A DNA stretch of 12,439 bases from Chloroflexota bacterium (GTDB taxonomy: Bacteria > Chloroflexota > Dehalococcoidia > Dehalococcoidales > WRFJ01), in contig WRFJ01000012.1 in the NCBI GenBank assembly GCA_009778865.1, forward strand, positions 1-12,439. Reading direction: 5' to 3'. Each line of letters starts with the position of its first letter. Within the stretch, counting starts at the first letter, position 1. A model generated the notes under the pieces. It saw only the letters and a program-made list of their open reading frames with translations, was not told the origin of the DNA and did no database searches. Below, piece by piece: positions 1-6,028 of this stretch. A program made the position numbers and the translations under genes.

Positions 1-46
1 ATCTATTAGATAAGCCTCGGCCTCGTTTTTAAGATAGCCGCTAATC

Positions 47-682
47 TTAACTGTTAGCTAGGTGCTGCAGTTTTTGATAAGCCATTTCAGCGTCTGCTGC
101 TTTGACAATAGCACTGCCCACGCATATAATGTTTATGCCAGCTTTTCTTATCTTAGCTATATTGCTCTCTTTGACACCGCCGTCTATGGCAATAGTTGCT
201 TGCGGGTAAAGAGTACGAAATTGCTGTATTTTCTTTAATACTCTATCTTCAAATTTAGCTCCGTAAAAACCGGGGTAGACAGTCATAAACAAAACACTAT
301 CTACGTTTTCTATATAATGATTAAGGATGCTATGCGCAGTATCAGGATTAATAGCTAAGGAAACTTTTAAATCTAAAGCTTTAGCTTCTTCAATAACTAA
401 ACTTATATTATCGGTAGATTCAGCATGGAACACCACGCCGCTAGCACCCATATCTTTAAAATCTTTAAAATAGACCTCGGGGTGATAAGTCATTAAGTGC
501 ACTTCAAAAGGGCTTAAGAAAGGGTGCTGCTTCAATATCTCTATAGAAATACTGCAAGAAGGCACAAAAGCGCCATCCATGATATCCAACTGAATAAGCG
601 GAGCAAAAGACAGTTTTTTTTGCAGTTCTACAAATTCATGTTGATTATTTGTCAGTAATGCCGGTACAATTTTGACGTTCAA
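47..682 (-). CDS. rpe: Ribulose-phosphate 3-epimerase family protein (divergent)
   Basis: This is a single-domain TIM barrel of 211 residues, the normal length for the family that interconverts ribulose 5-phosphate and xylulose 5-phosphate in the cytoplasmic pentose phosphate pathway. Visible motifs are LDIMDGAFVPS (32-42), VHLM (61-64), the phosphate-loop region MTVYPGFYGAKF (133-144), IAIDGGV (164-170) and VGSAI (188-192). Asp33, His62 and Asp167 match three of the four classical metal ligands. The fourth, a His two residues before the first Asp, is Gln31 here, and the usual N-terminal PS is PA (7-8). The sugar-phosphate substrate is therefore likely, but classical epimerase chemistry is not assured. 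The start is TTG, chosen because GAGGG at 690-694 lies 7 nt upstream and the reading begins at the usual family N-terminus (KIVPALL). It is divergently transcribed from the 803 gene. Confidence 0.85.
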   Translation of the reverse strand: MNVKIVPALLTNNQHEFVELQKKLSFAPLIQLDIMDGAFVPSCSISIEILKQHPFLSPFEVHLMTYHPEVYFKDFKDMGASGVVFHAESTDNISLVIEEAKALDLKVSLAINPDTAHSILNHYIENVDSVLFMTVYPGFYGAKFEDRVLKKIQQFRTLYPQATIAIDGGVKESNIAKIRKAGINIICVGSAIVKAADAEMAYQKLQHLANS

Positions 683-711
683 GTATCTTCCCTCTGCAAA
701 TACATGTTTTT

Positions 712-740
712 ATTTTAAATATTTTAATCTCAATGGTCAA
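712..740 (-). promoter_or_regulatory. Promoter of the rpe-like gene
   Basis: On the minus strand, TTGACC (735-740) is separated by 17 nt from TAAAAT (712-717). This predicts a transcript start near 705 and a leader of about 22 nt that carries the GAGGG ribosome site. It lies back to back with the promoter of the 803 gene, with only 3 nt between the two -35 boxes. Confidence 0.6.
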
Positions 741-743
741 GAA

Positions 744-773
744 TTGCTACTTTTGGCTAATACCAAGTAAAAT
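744..773 (+). promoter_or_regulatory. Promoter of the 233-residue gene
   Basis: TTGCTA (744-749) is followed after 18 nt by TAAAAT (768-773), predicting a start near 780. The leader then holds the purine-rich ribosome site AAAGGAAAGGG at 786-796, 6 nt before the ATG. The -35 boxes of the two divergent promoters nearly touch, so polymerase binding at one could hinder the other. Confidence 0.5.
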
Positions 774-802
774 ATAAGGTAGTTTAAAGGAAAGGGATAA
801 AA

Positions 803-1504
803 ATGAGCAAAGATTTAGGCAAAATAGAAAAACCACCCATAAGTAAATACCAAGATAAACGCAAGCTCTATGCTGTGCCTTTACTTCTTTCTTCAGATAA
901 GGCACCGCAAGAATTTAAAGATATGGCTAAAGAATATTGGCAACAAGTAGAAAAACAGCTTGAAAATTTGGAGAACTCTATTGGGTGTGTAAACCATATA
1001 TATCACGAAGCTGTAAGTAATGAGACCGATGCCTTGGATTCTTTGAAAAAACTTAGCAGCGGCACTTATCCTATTATTGAAAAAGCAATTAACACAGGTG
1101 CTAAGCTAGAGGCTTTAGAAGATCGTGAGCTTATTTTGGCCACCACTGATTGGGAACGTTTTATGATGATCGGCATTGCTTCGCAAGCAGTAGCTAAAAT
1201 AGCTTCCGATGCTTATGTGCAAAACACTAAAGAACGTTTTATTTATATGAGCCAAAAAATAAACGGAACTTTGATGCCCAGTCAAGCTGCTGTACTTTTC
1301 TTAAGAGAATACGAACAGTTGCATCTAGACAGCGATATTGAGGTTTTTTCAGTAGCACCGCCAGTTCTAAACGATATTAATCGCTGGCTGCGTGAACAAG
1401 CCGATAGACCATACCATGAAGTAGAACAACCCACCACACCAGATGCCAAAACAACTAAAGAAAGTCATAAAAAAAGCAATAGAAAGAACAAAGAAGCATC
1501 TTAA
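803..1504 (+). CDS. Uncharacterised soluble protein, 233 residues
   Basis: I do not recognise this protein. It has no signal peptide or membrane segment and is predicted to be mostly alpha-helical. The N-terminal 25 residues are basic and Pro-containing. Residues 36-60 look like an amphipathic helix that could form a coiled coil (EFKDMAKEYWQQVEKQLENL). A conserved-looking core runs from about 95 to 200, with ELILATTDWERFMMIG at 109-124 and a helix ending NRWLREQA (193-200). The last 30 residues are a low-complexity Thr/Lys/Ser/Asn tail that is probably disordered and could contact nucleic acid or an acidic partner. The start is ATG with a strong ribosome site at 786-796. It is monocistronic, ending in the palindromic terminator at 1564-1593. 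The strong start signals and the long, stop-free frame argue that it is a real gene; function is unknown. Confidence 0.8.
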   Translation: MSKDLGKIEKPPISKYQDKRKLYAVPLLLSSDKAPQEFKDMAKEYWQQVEKQLENLENSIGCVNHIYHEAVSNETDALDSLKKLSSGTYPIIEKAINTGAKLEALEDRELILATTDWERFMMIGIASQAVAKIASDAYVQNTKERFIYMSQKINGTLMPSQAAVLFLREYEQLHLDSDIEVFSVAPPVLNDINRWLREQADRPYHEVEQPTTPDAKTTKESHKKSNRKNKEAS

Positions 1505-1563
1505 AAAAACGTACGCGTACAGCAACGCAAATCTCTATACAAAAAAGCACCGCAGTATACTAC

Positions 1564-1606
1564 TTTCCTTCTGACTAATTAGTCAGAAGGAAATTTTTAT
1601 TTTTTC
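1564..1606. terminator. Bidirectional terminator, 30-bp perfect palindrome plus T tract
   Basis: Positions 1564-1578 and 1579-1593 are exact inverted complements (15-bp arms, TTTCCTTCTGACTAA and its complement) with no spacer, so the RNA would fold with a small TAAT-centred loop. A T-rich run (1594-1606) follows on the plus strand, giving a standard intrinsic terminator for the 803 gene. It also begins 3 nt past the stop of the convergent DegV gene, so it can stabilise or end that transcript too, although the minus-strand side has no T run. Confidence 0.85.
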
Positions 1607-2442
1607 TTTTGCAAATAGACAATAGCCATAGCATTCGGGCCAACATGTATGCCTACTACACCGCCGATGGGATACATTTGACCATAGCAGTTAAATTTTT
1701 CTTTAACCATTTTCCTAAAATTTTCACATACCGAAGTATCAGCGCCGGAATATGCAAAATATACCGGCACTTCTTCGTCCCGTTCGCCATCTTCTTCAAT
1801 ATGTTCCATTATAATACGTAGAGCGCTCTTAACGCCACGAGCCTTTTCCGTCATCGCCAAAGCTCCATCGCTAAAATGGATAATAGGTTTAATATTGAGC
1901 ACGCCGCCCACAAAAGCTGCGCTTTTGGAAAGGCGGCCACCTTTGTGTAGATACTCTAAAGTATCTACAAAGGCCCATAAACGCACACGCAAGCGGGCTT
2001 CCATCACTTTATCATAAATTTCAGATGCACTTAAACCCCGATCCCTTAGAGTTACGGCATACTCCACTAAAATACGCTGGGAGATGACTGCCCCTAATGA
2101 GTCTATAATAAATATATCAGCATATCCGCAGTTTTCTTTAGCTACATGGGCGGCCAGCACAGTACCTGAAAGCTTACTGGAAATAGTAATGATAATAACG
2201 CTGTCTCCGTTTTTTTTGGCGTCTTCAAAAATCTGCATATACTCAGCCGGGCTGGCTTGGCTGGTAGTAGGTAAGTATTTTGAATCTTTTAAAAGTTCAT
2301 AAAAGCCTATAAAACCCTCATCGTCTTCTTGATAATAGGTTGTCCCCTGAAAACTAATCTTTAAAGGAATTAAGCCGACACTCATCTCGGCAGCTTGCTT
2401 ACGAGTAATGTCAGCAGCAGAATCTGTATATATTTTAATCAT
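1597..2442 (-). CDS. DegV family fatty-acid-binding protein
   Basis: DegV proteins bind a fatty acid in a cleft between two alpha/beta domains. In Gram-positive bacteria the related FakB proteins present exogenous fatty acids to the kinase FakA; no FakA homologue is in this window, so that role is only inferred. The sequence has the family pattern: N-terminal IYTDSAADIT (4-13), the TTSQASPAEY loop (59-68) contacting the carboxylate, SSKLSGT (88-94), and the central DTLEYLHKGGRLSK stretch (160-173). The length of 281 residues is typical. The ATG start at 2442 has AGGAGG at 2452-2457 with a 9-nt spacer, inside the end of the MarR gene; the two frames overlap by 8 nt, which suggests translational coupling. 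Substrate chain length cannot be read from sequence. Confidence 0.92.
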   Translation of the reverse strand: MIKIYTDSAADITRKQAAEMSVGLIPLKISFQGTTYYQEDDEGFIGFYELLKDSKYLPTTSQASPAEYMQIFEDAKKNGDSVIIITISSKLSGTVLAAHVAKENCGYADIFIIDSLGAVISQRILVEYAVTLRDRGLSASEIYDKVMEARLRVRLWAFVDTLEYLHKGGRLSKSAAFVGGVLNIKPIIHFSDGALAMTEKARGVKSALRIIMEHIEEDGERDEEVPVYFAYSGADTSVCENFRKMVKEKFNCYGQMYPIGGVVGIHVGPNAMAIVYLQKKK

Positions 2443-2890
2443 TGCGCAACGCCTCCTCTGAAGATTGTTCGTCCATTATTTTTATTAGACGCTGTAATAT
2501 ATAAGACATTTGCTGTTGTTCTTCCGGCGTAAATATCTCATATACTCTTTTCATAAGATGGTTATTAAAGTCTTTATTAAAATCACGATAATTTTCATAT
2601 TTACTGGTGGAAGCTAAGCGATATTCACGTTTATCATCAGCAGAGTTTATTTTCTGTACATAGTCTTTCTCAATAAGCGAGTTTATTTTGTAGTTGGCGT
2701 TCGGTAAGGATATATTTAAATATGAAGCAAACTCACTGATAGTAGGGTTGCCTAACAAAAGTATAACCTCCACACAAAAAAGCTCTGTGGCTGAAAGGCT
2801 ACCTTTGCGCGTACCTATCCTAGCGACCATACGCTTGTAAAAATTGGCCCTAAACTTCAGATATAAAGTTTCAAAATCGTGGCTAAGCAT
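2435..2890 (-). CDS. MarR family transcriptional regulator
   Basis: This 151-residue protein has the MarR winged helix-turn-helix layout: an N-terminal dimerisation helix (1-30), helices with TISEFASYLNISLPNANYKINSLIEKDYV (50-78) forming the recognition element, and a wing with the DDKREYRLA signature (85-93), followed by C-terminal dimerisation helices. It is the first gene of a two-gene unit with DegV, and the 8-nt overlap ties their expression together. A regulator next to a lipid-binding protein suggests it senses a fatty acid or other hydrophobic ligand and controls its own operon, but that is inference. The ATG has only a weak ribosome site (AAAGAA). No Cys-based redox sensor is obvious; the single Cys39 lies in helix 2. 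Confidence 0.9.
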   Translation of the reverse strand: MLSHDFETLYLKFRANFYKRMVARIGTRKGSLSATELFCVEVILLLGNPTISEFASYLNISLPNANYKINSLIEKDYVQKINSADDKREYRLASTSKYENYRDFNKDFNNHLMKRVYEIFTPEEQQQMSYILQRLIKIMDEQSSEEALRND

Positions 2891-2944
2891 AATGTTCTTT
2901 AAAATAATTTAATTAAAATCTTTTAACTATTTCTGTTGCTTATA

Positions 2945-2973
2945 ATTAAAACTAAAAATTGCTTTGTTGTCAA
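2945..2973 (-). promoter_or_regulatory. Promoter of the marR-degV unit
   Basis: On the minus strand a perfect TTGACA (2968-2973) is spaced 17 nt from TTTAAT (2945-2950), predicting a start near 2938. The leader of about 48 nt contains the 10-bp palindrome TTTAATTAAA at 2908-2917, a possible autoregulatory MarR site, but this is weak evidence in such AT-rich DNA. Confidence 0.5.
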
Positions 2974-3037
2974 TCATTTATAATAAAAAACGACACTATA
3001 TTATTGAAAATAGCCGATTTACAATACCAAAATAAAA

Positions 3038-3760
3038 TCAAATCAGCAGTAGTTCTACTTGACCCCAAACAGCCATATCCTGGCCTATAATAGCAACAAC
3101 ACCTAAAACACCTTTAATATTTTGAATATAATTAATAGCAGCTTGCAAATCTTCTTTAACAGATATTCTATTGCCCAAAGCAGTAGCGCAAGCATCGGCT
3201 AAAGCACCGTTTTTAGCTATAACAATAGCCACATCGGCCAGACCAAAGCTGAGAGAGTGCCCTACTTTACCAGAAGAGCAGCATATTGAAACAGGGGTAT
3301 CGGCAGCCTTTATTTTTAGACCGTATTTATTAAAAGAACTATTTTCTCCGGCCCATATACCCAATACTCTATCGCGCATAGAATACATAAATACGTCACC
3401 GCCGTTTTCCACCAGTACATCGGCACTTTCTTTATGTAAACTTACAGCTACTGCTTGAGCTATGGCACCGGCTACAGCCGCCATCGGTCCCACGCCAGCT
3501 TTTTTGCCGGCTTTTAACATTTGGCGTACAATAGCAGGAGCAGCATAATCAAGAGGTAAAGGTACTAATGAAGTGGCAAAATCAGGATAGATAATAATAT
3601 AGTTTTCAATATCGGTGCGTAGTTTAGTAACTAAGCTGCGGACTTTGGTACTTAAATCTCTACCAACAGAAATAAAAAGGTCTGTCTCTTTTACACGAAT
3701 GATAAAAGAAGACAGGCCTTCAGAATGCGAAAATTGCCTATAACGGCGTTCTTCATACAT
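3038..3760 (-). CDS. UPF0280/COG2122 protein, ApbE-like fold, sulfide assimilation
   Basis: The protein has about 240 residues and the COG2122 pattern: a basic N-terminus RRYRQF (5-10), VKETDLFI (23-30), a Gly/Ala-rich helix AGVGPMAAVAGAIAQ (88-102), ENGGDVF (118-124), SSGKVGHSLSFG (162-173) and ADACATALGN (188-197). The last two resemble the flavin-transfer/ApbE superfamily. The Methanosarcina homologue MA1715 was reported to aid sulfide assimilation into homocysteine; its biochemical step is unsettled. It is the last gene of the operon, starting 5 nt after the stop of the ferredoxin-like gene, which fits coupled translation despite a poor ribosome site. An in-frame TTG at 3799 would add 13 residues overlapping that gene; I prefer the ATG at 3760 because MYEERRYRQF is where family members normally begin. 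Confidence 0.85.
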   Translation of the reverse strand: MYEERRYRQFSHSEGLSSFIIRVKETDLFISVGRDLSTKVRSLVTKLRTDIENYIIIYPDFATSLVPLPLDYAAPAIVRQMLKAGKKAGVGPMAAVAGAIAQAVAVSLHKESADVLVENGGDVFMYSMRDRVLGIWAGENSSFNKYGLKIKAADTPVSICCSSGKVGHSLSFGLADVAIVIAKNGALADACATALGNRISVKEDLQAAINYIQNIKGVLGVVAIIGQDMAVWGQVELLLI

Positions 3761-3765
3761 AACTT

Positions 3766-4173
3766 TTAAAATTTGCGATGCATGCAGCGTGATAAACAAG
3801 CTTTAACGCATACACCGCAAGATATGCATCTATTACTGTTAAAAACAGTATTAGCCGTTTGTTTATCCAAAGTAAAAGCACCACTGGGGCAAAATCCTAT
3901 ACAAGCACCGCAACCAGTACAACGGTCTTCGTTGCGATATATGCCGCGGGAAATGTCTTCTACAGCTACCCCTACTTTGGCCAAATATCCCATGCCTTTA
4001 TCATAATCTTCGGAGCTGCCCACCACGCCTACCACCATCGTGCCTACACCGTTTTCCATTGAAGCATGTAAAAAATTAAGTTCTAAATTGTAATCGCGAA
4101 TAAGCTTGTTTACCAAAGGTTTATCGGCTTTTTCGGCCGAAAAGTGCAGGATAATTTTTCTCTCTATAGACAT
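3766..4173 (-). CDS. NIL-domain ferredoxin-like protein, homocysteine biosynthesis
   Basis: The 135 residues divide into an N-terminal NIL ligand-binding/ACT-like domain (about 1-75), as found beside methionine ABC ATPases, and a two-cluster ferredoxin domain. The Cys ligands are 85, 88, 91, 95 (CTGCGACIGFCP) and 116, 119, 122, 126 (CISCGVCVKAC), so two [4Fe-4S] clusters are expected; Cys130 is an additional, unassigned Cys. This is the architecture of MA1822 of Methanosarcina acetivorans, which works with the COG1900 protein (here the upstream gene) to build homocysteine from aspartate semialdehyde and sulfide, presumably supplying electrons. AGGAGA at 4181-4186, 7 nt from the ATG, fixes the start. 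It follows the COG1900 stop by 21 nt and precedes the UPF0280 gene by 5 nt. Confidence 0.92.
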   Translation of the reverse strand: MSIERKIILHFSAEKADKPLVNKLIRDYNLELNFLHASMENGVGTMVVGVVGSSEDYDKGMGYLAKVGVAVEDISRGIYRNEDRCTGCGACIGFCPSGAFTLDKQTANTVFNSNRCISCGVCVKACLSRCMHRKF

Positions 4174-4194
4174 TTTACTATCTCCTGCTCTTTC

Positions 4195-5409
4195 CTAAAA
4201 ATCTTCTTCCAGGGGACGTTCTTTTAAACCATGCACACTATAACCGCTGCCGGCTTGCGGTAAAGGCTCTAGCATCTCGGTAAGAGTAAAAGAAGCGTTT
4301 TGAATACTTCTACGCAGTTCATCAGCTATTTCCCTAGCACGCGACAAACTGGAAAGAGCAGCTGTTGGAATAAACCTACCGTTTAAATTTATCTTGCCGC
4401 TGCGTAAATCAGCATAAGAGACGTTGCCCAACACTTTGCCGGTATTTAAAGGATAATCTTCTGAGTAATCTATTACCGGAGCATAAATATCCTTATCTTC
4501 CACTAAAGTATATTGTAATATTTCTTCATCTAAAATCGGAATGGGTATACCAATACCTACCGACAAAGTAGTACCGTAGCCTATAATACTGGTACCGACC
4601 AAATAGCGTGATTTCATATTCTTAAGATCACCGGTTACTGCTAAAGTACCGGCGCCACTAGTAGGCACGCCGTTTTCTGTGCGAGGCGCTTCAGGATTGT
4701 GCTGGGTACCGGCCGATACTATATAACCTTGACCGCCGCCTAAGAAAATACGGGTACCGATACCTATGGTTTTATAATACGGGTCATTTAATAATGGCGA
4801 AAGGGCACCGGCCGAACAATAGTTGGCATTAGCCAGATAGGCTTTTAAAATACCCATATAAGTATAAATGGTTTCACCGGATTTATTTACAGCCACATTG
4901 TAGTTTTGATAACCATTGCGAAAATTACATAATACAGCCTGATTTAAATCTTTAATATTAATAAGTGCTTGCAGTTCTTTACGCGGATAACAGTCAGTAC
5001 CATAAGCATGAGATACTAAAGCTATATCTTTGCCGGACACTAAATCTTCAATAACATGTCCGCCACCATAGTCAAAATCACCTGGGTGACGTCTATTGCG
5101 CGGGTCATCAAGCGGTAAAGCACCAGCACCAATCATCAGATCAACAGCAGCAAAACCGGCATAAGCCTGTACGCCGTTTAAGGTAATTGTACCACCGCCA
5201 AATTTAATCTTTGGTTTAGGCTGGCCAGTATTTATATAGGCTCCAGAAGAGCACATGGGACCAAAAGTACCGGTAGTAACTACATCTACGGTTTTGGCTG
5301 TATTTTTCAGACCATGTTCTTTAGTATAAGGAATAATCTCCTCGGCCGTCATGACGACAGCTTTGCCCTCTTTAATTTTGGCATTAATCTCGGCTATCGT
5401 CTTACACAT
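4195..5409 (-). CDS. COG1900/DUF39 homocysteine biosynthesis protein
   Basis: This 404-residue protein is the central enzyme of the sulfide-dependent homocysteine route, an alternative to MetB/MetC or MetY in strict anaerobes: aspartate semialdehyde plus sulfide and reductant give homocysteine. Numbering from the ATG, FGPMCSSGA places Cys53 and AYGTDCYPRKE places Cys140, which appear to correspond to the two Cys reported as essential in M. acetivorans MA1821. Other conserved-looking blocks are the Gly-rich IKFGGGTITLNG (68-79), HPGDFDYGGGHVIEDL (108-123) and RIFLGGGQGY (about 229-238). The C-terminal CBS pair of the archaeal protein is absent, so any adenosyl-ligand control through CBS is missing here. 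An in-frame GTG at 5415 is possible, but GAGAGAAG at about 5415-5422 is correctly spaced only for the ATG at 5409. It is the first gene of the operon. Confidence 0.9.
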   Translation of the reverse strand: MCKTIAEINAKIKEGKAVVMTAEEIIPYTKEHGLKNTAKTVDVVTTGTFGPMCSSGAYINTGQPKPKIKFGGGTITLNGVQAYAGFAAVDLMIGAGALPLDDPRNRRHPGDFDYGGGHVIEDLVSGKDIALVSHAYGTDCYPRKELQALINIKDLNQAVLCNFRNGYQNYNVAVNKSGETIYTYMGILKAYLANANYCSAGALSPLLNDPYYKTIGIGTRIFLGGGQGYIVSAGTQHNPEAPRTENGVPTSGAGTLAVTGDLKNMKSRYLVGTSIIGYGTTLSVGIGIPIPILDEEILQYTLVEDKDIYAPVIDYSEDYPLNTGKVLGNVSYADLRSGKINLNGRFIPTAALSSLSRAREIADELRRSIQNASFTLTEMLEPLPQAGSGYSVHGLKERPLEEDF

Positions 5410-5447
5410 TAGCACTTCTCTCTTTAATCTTATGTGAATTATATTTT

Positions 5448-5456
5448 ATTGTAACA
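5448..5456 (-). promoter_or_regulatory. Extended -10 promoter of the homocysteine operon
   Basis: On the minus strand TGTTACAAT (5448-5456) is a full extended -10 element; no convincing -35 lies 16-18 nt upstream. The start would be near 5441, giving a leader of about 32 nt. A second candidate, TATAAT at 5438-5443, is closer to the gene and also lacks a -35. Confidence 0.5.
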
Positions 5457-5496
5457 AAAAGATTTATAAAAACATAGCGATAGATTTTTAAATTTA

Positions 5497-5505
5497 TGTT
5501 AAAAT
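5497..5505 (+). promoter_or_regulatory. Extended -10 promoter of the DNA glycosylase gene
   Basis: TGTTAAAAT (5497-5505) is an extended -10 element ending 9 nt before the ATG at 5515. The expected transcript start is 5512-5515, so the mRNA would have a leader of 0-3 nt and no ribosome site; none is visible upstream of the ATG in any case. Confidence 0.5.
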
Positions 5506-5514
5506 TTAAAAAAT

Positions 5515-6027
5515 ATGAATGAAAGACAGCAAAATACCATTGAATTAACCCACCCGCTAGAGCCATTATACGATAAAAATTCACACGTGCTTATTTTAGG
5601 ATCTTTCCCCTCGCCAGCCAGCAGAAAAGCACTCTTTTATTATGGACATCCACAAAACCGTTTTTGGAAAGTGCTGTCATCTGTGTTAAATCAGGAATTG
5701 CCGCCAAATAATCAAGAAAAGAAAGCTATGTGCTTAAAATATGGCGTAGCTATATGGGATGTACTGCAAAGCTGCAAGATCAAAGGTGCTGCCGATAGTT
5801 CTATACGCAAGGCCATACCTAATAATTTAAGCTTCATATTTAAAACAGCACCAATTAAAGCTGTATTTACTATCGGCAGCACTGCTAATATTCTATATAA
5901 TAAATTTCTGAAAGATAAATTAGGCATGCAAGCTATAGCCTTACCGTCTACCAGTTCGGCTAACAATCGTTACAATATGCAAGATTTAATAAAAGCCTAC
6001 CAGCAAATATTGCTATATATAAAATAA
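5515..6027 (+). CDS. Hypoxanthine-DNA glycosylase (UDG superfamily family 6)
   Basis: This 170-residue protein removes deaminated bases, chiefly hypoxanthine from dA deamination, to start base excision repair. Motif 1 is LGSFPSPASRKALFYYGHPQNRFW (28-51). Asn48 in HPQNRFW matches the catalytic Asn described for the Methanosarcina barkeri family-6 enzyme (HDG). Motif 2 is LPSTSSAN (143-150), the loop that inserts into the minor groove, and VFTIGSTA (117-124) packs against the core. There is no iron-sulfur cluster, unlike UDG families 4 and 5. A xanthine/uracil (MUG-like) specificity is possible. The ATG lies almost at the predicted transcript start, with no ribosome site. The gene converges on the tubulin-like gene with only one base between stop codons. 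It shares its upstream region with the homocysteine operon. Confidence 0.88.
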   Translation: MNERQQNTIELTHPLEPLYDKNSHVLILGSFPSPASRKALFYYGHPQNRFWKVLSSVLNQELPPNNQEKKAMCLKYGVAIWDVLQSCKIKGAADSSIRKAIPNNLSFIFKTAPIKAVFTIGSTANILYNKFLKDKLGMQAIALPSTSSANNRYNMQDLIKAYQQILLYIK

Positions 6028-6028
6028 T

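Noticed and set aside
1..46. Two short open stretches at the left edge: plus-strand codons ending LLDKPRPRF at a TAA (30-32), and a minus-strand frame reading ISGYLKNEAEAYLID to the edge.
   Set aside because: Too short to decide. The plus frame could be the last residues of a convergent gene; the minus frame has no usable start codon. Neither was annotated.
31..48. Small inverted repeat AAGAT/ATCTT just past the rpe stop.
   Set aside because: A 5-bp stem with mismatches and no T run on the correct side in either direction; not a credible terminator.
1511..1520. Palindrome GTACGCGTAC after the 233-residue gene.
   Set aside because: Only 10 bp, between a stop codon and the real terminator, with no promoter to control; probably chance.
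2908..2917. TTTAATTAAA palindrome in the marR leader as an operator.
   Set aside because: Very AT-rich and short, so expected often by chance; mentioned with the promoter but not listed as a separate site.
3171..3458. Long open frame opposite the UPF0280 gene; similar opposite-strand frames within degV, the NIL ferredoxin gene, the tubulin-like gene, cobQ and nrpR.
   Set aside because: All lie inside recognisable genes on the other strand, lack ribosome sites and have no family motifs; they are antisense shadows.
5402..5584. Sixty-residue minus-strand frame covering the region between the COG1900 and glycosylase genes.
   Set aside because: It overlaps the divergent promoters and the first codons of the glycosylase gene, has no ribosome site and Phe/Asn/Tyr-rich composition typical of translated AT-rich intergenic DNA.
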